In this document: piece by piece, positions 34,231 through 36,478 of the stretch
Position numbering within the stretch: the first letter of the stretch is position 1
Layout of the letters: each line of letters begins with the position of its first letter
Origin: an uncultured Clostridium sp.
GTDB lineage: Bacteria > Bacillota > Clostridia > TANB77 > CAG-465
NCBI GenBank assembly: GCA_905204915.1
Contig: CAJLBR010000009.1
Span: 1-36,478, forward strand
Reading direction: 5' to 3'
DNA: 36,478 bases
Notes under the pieces: model-generated
Told to the model about the DNA's origin: nothing
The model's input: only the letters and a program-made list of their open reading frames with translations
The model's database searches: none
Translations under genes and position numbers: made by a program

Positions 34231-34770
34231 ATGGAAAGAAAGAAAACAATAATAAAGATTGTAATAATTGTTATTTTATTTTCTGTAGTGATGTCACTTT
34301 ATGTTGGAAAAAGTTCTGCAAATAAAAGTTACGCGAACTCATATGGTGATACCAATTCTAATTTTGATAAATCAAAAATAAGAATGTCATATTTACAAAA
34401 TTTTATGGAATTATTAATGTATCAAAACTATGAAGATTCATATAATATGCTAACTGATGAGTGTAAAGAAGAATTGTTTGAAAATGATTTTGAATATTTT
34501 AAACAATATGTATCAACGAATTGGTTTAATTCAGAATTACCTCAAAAGAAAGTTTATTATACTAACAAAGCAAATATAGAAAATGAAAAAGGAGAAAAGG
34601 TATATGTATATACTGCATTAATTTCTATAATGAATGTAGATGACTACAAGGTTTCCGATGAGGTAAGTGAAGATAAACAAATATATTTTTACGATCACAA
34701 TGTAAGATTTACTGTTTATGAAAATTCACTTTATGATTATAAAATAAGAATAGAAATGGTAGATGAATAG
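34231..34770 (+). CDS. single-pass protein with NTF2-like outer domain
   Basis: A 179-residue protein with a basic start (ERKKTIIK), one membrane helix at about 6-24 and a Ser/Asn-rich linker. The outer NTF2-like domain has the helices YLQNFMELLMYQNYEDSYNM and EELFENDFEYFKQYV followed by strands ending YDYKIRIEMVDE. It lies 9 bases after the preceding gene, with TAGAGGTAAG as ribosome site. Together with its neighbours it may form the periplasm-like ring or scaffold of the secretion system, by analogy with TcpC and VirB8. Confidence 0.65.
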   Translation: MERKKTIIKIVIIVILFSVVMSLYVGKSSANKSYANSYGDTNSNFDKSKIRMSYLQNFMELLMYQNYEDSYNMLTDECKEELFENDFEYFKQYVSTNWFNSELPQKKVYYTNKANIENEKGEKVYVYTALISIMNVDDYKVSDEVSEDKQIYFYDHNVRFTVYENSLYDYKIRIEMVDE

Positions 34771-34788
34771 ATAAGAGGTAGTATAAGT

Positions 34789-35580
34789 ATGTCAAGCAAA
34801 AATAGTGTTAATAAGAAACAAAATTATTCTTTGGAACAGTTAGAAGAAATAAAAGAAAAACAACAAGTATTAGATATGTATGTAGAAGATATAGATGAAA
34901 GTCTAAATATGATTGGAGTAGTTGGCAATAATATAAAATCAATGATTCCACGAGATGAAGCTTCAAGTATCGTTGGAGAAGATGGTCTTGTTGAAGAAAG
35001 ATTTATAGTCAATAAAAAAGGAAAAGTAATACCTGTATGTATAAAAGAAATAATAAAAAATGAAGATAAGGTAGAACTTATTCTTTCCAAAAAAATTCTT
35101 GAATTAAAAGTAAGACGTTGGATGTATATGCATCTAAAACCAGGTATGAAATTAAAAGGTGTTGTAGTAAGTACCACTGAATATGCAGCTTTTGTTGATG
35201 TAGGTGGTGGTGTTACAGGAATGCTAAGAACACAAGATATGTCTGAATGTATGTTACAACATGCTAGTGATATGTTTAAAGTTGGTCAAAGAATAAATGT
35301 AATAGTAAAAAAATACGATAGAGATACTGGTAGAATTGAACTTAGCTATAAGGAATTTTTGGGAACATTTGAAGAAAATGTTAAAGATTTAAAAGAAGGA
35401 GATATAGTAGAAGGAATTATTAGAAACAGAATAAAAACAGGAGTTTTTGTTGAATTAAAACCAAATCTTGTAGGTCTTGCTGAGCATGTAAATGGTGTTG
35501 AGTATGGTCAAAAAGTTTTGGTAAGTATAAAAAGAATTATACCAGAGAAGAAAAAAATAAAACTTGTTATAATAGGTTAG
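34789..35580 (+). CDS. S1-domain RNA-binding protein in the T4SS operon
   Basis: A 263-residue cytoplasmic protein without membrane segment. Residues 1-40 are a charged helix. A degenerate beta domain follows (about 42-105), then an S1 fold (about 117-187: GMKLKGVVVSTTEYAAFVDV, GVTGMLRTQDM, GQRINVIVKKYDRDTGRIEL) and a second S1 fold (about 198-263: GDIVEGIIRNRIKTGVFVEL, LVGLAEHV). The arrangement resembles ribosomal protein S1-like proteins. It is the last gene of the transcript, 18 bases after the previous one. An RNA-binding protein is not a standard T4SS part; it might control translation of the operon's mRNA. Confidence 0.85.
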   Translation: MSSKNSVNKKQNYSLEQLEEIKEKQQVLDMYVEDIDESLNMIGVVGNNIKSMIPRDEASSIVGEDGLVEERFIVNKKGKVIPVCIKEIIKNEDKVELILSKKILELKVRRWMYMHLKPGMKLKGVVVSTTEYAAFVDVGGGVTGMLRTQDMSECMLQHASDMFKVGQRINVIVKKYDRDTGRIELSYKEFLGTFEENVKDLKEGDIVEGIIRNRIKTGVFVELKPNLVGLAEHVNGVEYGQKVLVSIKRIIPEKKKIKLVIIG

Positions 35581-35584
35581 ATAG

Positions 35585-35611
35585 AGGAAGCGAAAGCTTC
35601 CTATTTTTTTA
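35585..35611 (+). terminator. terminator after the S1-domain gene
   Basis: AGGAAGC, GAAA tetraloop, GCTTCCT, then ATTTTTTT. It marks the end of the second T4SS transcript. Confidence 0.93.
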
Positions 35612-35812
35612 TCTATTTTTACTTAATATACATAATATTGACATGTAAATAATATATCAATAACTACTTATTATATTGAGTTTTTTAGCATTATTTGGTA
35701 AACTATATGCGTTGAAAGATGTAGTATTATGTAGGAAAATGTAATACTAATGACGTATGTAATTTATTAGTCACCATGTGTATGTTATTTTGTATTTAAG
35801 GAGCGATTAATT
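35612..35812 (+). promoter_or_regulatory. leader region of the second anchored protein gene
   Basis: About 200 non-coding bases. A perfect TTGACA lies at 35638-35643, but no good -10 follows at 17 bases (TAACTA). A weaker pair, TTGAAA (35712-35717) and GAAAAT (35735-35740), is possible. TAGTATTA (35722-35729) and TAATACTA (35742-35749) make a hairpin, and TGAC...GTCA at 35750-35772 another. I recognise no riboswitch class. Confidence 0.4.
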
Positions 35813-36478
35813 ATGTCTTATTATGATGATTATGAAGATTATGAAGAAGATCAAGAGCAAGATCAAGAAGAATTTAATCCTGAAAATTTACAAGAAGTTA
35901 TAGAGCAAAATCAAAAGAATGAAGAGGAAGAGGCTAATTCTCAAAATCGTGCAGGTGGAAATTTAGGTAAAAAATTTTCTAATGGTAGAAAGGCAGCAGG
36001 TGAAAGTATAAAAAAAGCCTTTAAAGAGGCTTTAGCAAAAGCTATTAAGACTATTGCACAACTTTTAGCAAAAGCATTAGCTAGCCCATATGGGTGGATT
36101 GTTTTGGCGGTAATTGCTTTGATCATAATTGCAGTTATAGTTGTTATGAAATTAACTTCTGATTCGAGTTTAGAAGTTAGTAATGATTTTATGGATAGTA
36201 ACTACGAAGATAAGGATGACATTACACCAACAAGTAAAACTTTAGAAGTAGGTCAAACAACTTTATTACAAGCAGAAGTACTTCCAAGTAATGCAACAAA
36301 TAAGAAAATAGAATGGTATAGCGAAAATGAAGTAGTTGCAACAGTAAGTCAAGGAACAGTTAAAGCATCATCAGTAGGAACAACAAATATAGTTGCAAAA
36401 AGCAAAGATGGAAGTTTTGAAGCAAAGTGTAAGATTACAGTAATACAATATCCAGTTAATATTACATTAGATAAAACA
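35813..36478 (+). CDS. second membrane-anchored protein of the wall-enzyme family, with Big_2 domain; truncated by window end
   Basis: The first 222 residues of a longer gene. ATG 35813 follows AAGGAGCG. A strongly acidic start (YYDDYEDYEEDQEQDQ) and a basic helix precede a membrane segment at about 95-117. The stretch from KKFSNGRKAAG through PYGWIVL to the end of the helix is closely similar to residues 48-113 of the 1659-residue enzyme, and the following SNDFMDSNYEDKDDIT to its TTDYMDDTYKNKEDIS, so the two share an anchor. Instead of the enzyme's next region, a bacterial Ig-like group 2 (Big_2) domain begins near 145: LEVGQTTLLQAEVLPSNATN, VATVSQGTVKASSVG. A second Big_2 may start at the window edge. 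Catalytic domains, if any, lie beyond. Confidence 0.85.
   Translation, partial: MSYYDDYEDYEEDQEQDQEEFNPENLQEVIEQNQKNEEEEANSQNRAGGNLGKKFSNGRKAAGESIKKAFKEALAKAIKTIAQLLAKALASPYGWIVLAVIALIIIAVIVVMKLTSDSSLEVSNDFMDSNYEDKDDITPTSKTLEVGQTTLLQAEVLPSNATNKKIEWYSENEVVATVSQGTVKASSVGTTNIVAKSKDGSFEAKCKITVIQYPVNITLDKT

Overview
The window is a single low-GC stretch (roughly 27-30% GC by eye) from what looks like a Gram-positive, Firmicutes/Clostridia-like chromosome. The reasons are AGGAGG-type ribosome sites before nearly every gene, TTGACA-17-TATAAT promoters, U-tract hairpin terminators, a GerW/YtfJ-type sporulation gene, and LytM and C39-type wall enzymes. The standard code is used: TAA, TAG and TGA all serve as stops. 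I cannot name the species.

Left part (1-15.7 kb), mainly core genes. At the very start is a secreted-protein gene whose SGNH-hydrolase part is interrupted by an in-frame stop, followed by a DUF4874/DUF4832-like glycoside-hydrolase-type protein and a membrane-anchored FGE-sulfatase/C-type-lectin-fold protein. Then come trpS (with a four-cysteine motif typical of Fe-S TrpRS) and obgE; a DUF2953 protein, a small helical protein and GerW (the ytfI-ytfJ arrangement of spore formers); a GC-rich orphan membrane gene on the minus strand; an acyl-CoA synthetase with a DUF4153 membrane protein; tRNA-Lys(CTT); and an NMN-adenylyltransferase-like gene with glyA and pgi.

Right part (15.7-36.5 kb), a type IV secretion (T4SS) locus. 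TraX and a two-OB-fold SSB-like protein stand in front. After a divergent LytM peptidase gene comes a long plus-strand cluster: three VirB2/TrbC-like pilin genes carrying four pilin modules between them (the third is a tandem dimer), a PrgI/VirB3-like protein, a membrane-anchored extra copy of a VirB4/TraC N-domain, a full VirB4 ATPase, a VirB6/TrbL channel split over two genes, five single-pass proteins (three or more with NTF2/VirB8-like outer domains), a 1659-residue membrane-anchored wall enzyme with five catalytic domains (glucosaminidase, M23, SGNH esterase, SLT, C39), an S1-domain RNA-binding protein, and, cut off by the window end, a second protein with the same membrane anchor but followed by a Big_2 adhesin-type domain.

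How it fits together (inference): VirB4 would power assembly, VirB3/VirB6/VirB8-like parts would form the membrane channel, the pilin modules a surface structure, and the large enzyme would open and edit peptidoglycan around it. No relaxase, coupling protein (VirD4/TcpA) or integrase is visible here. The locus could therefore be part of an integrated conjugative element that continues to the right, or a resident secretion/surface machine. The most distinctive features are the pilin-module duplication, the split VirB4/VirB6 architecture and the five-enzyme wall-remodelling protein.
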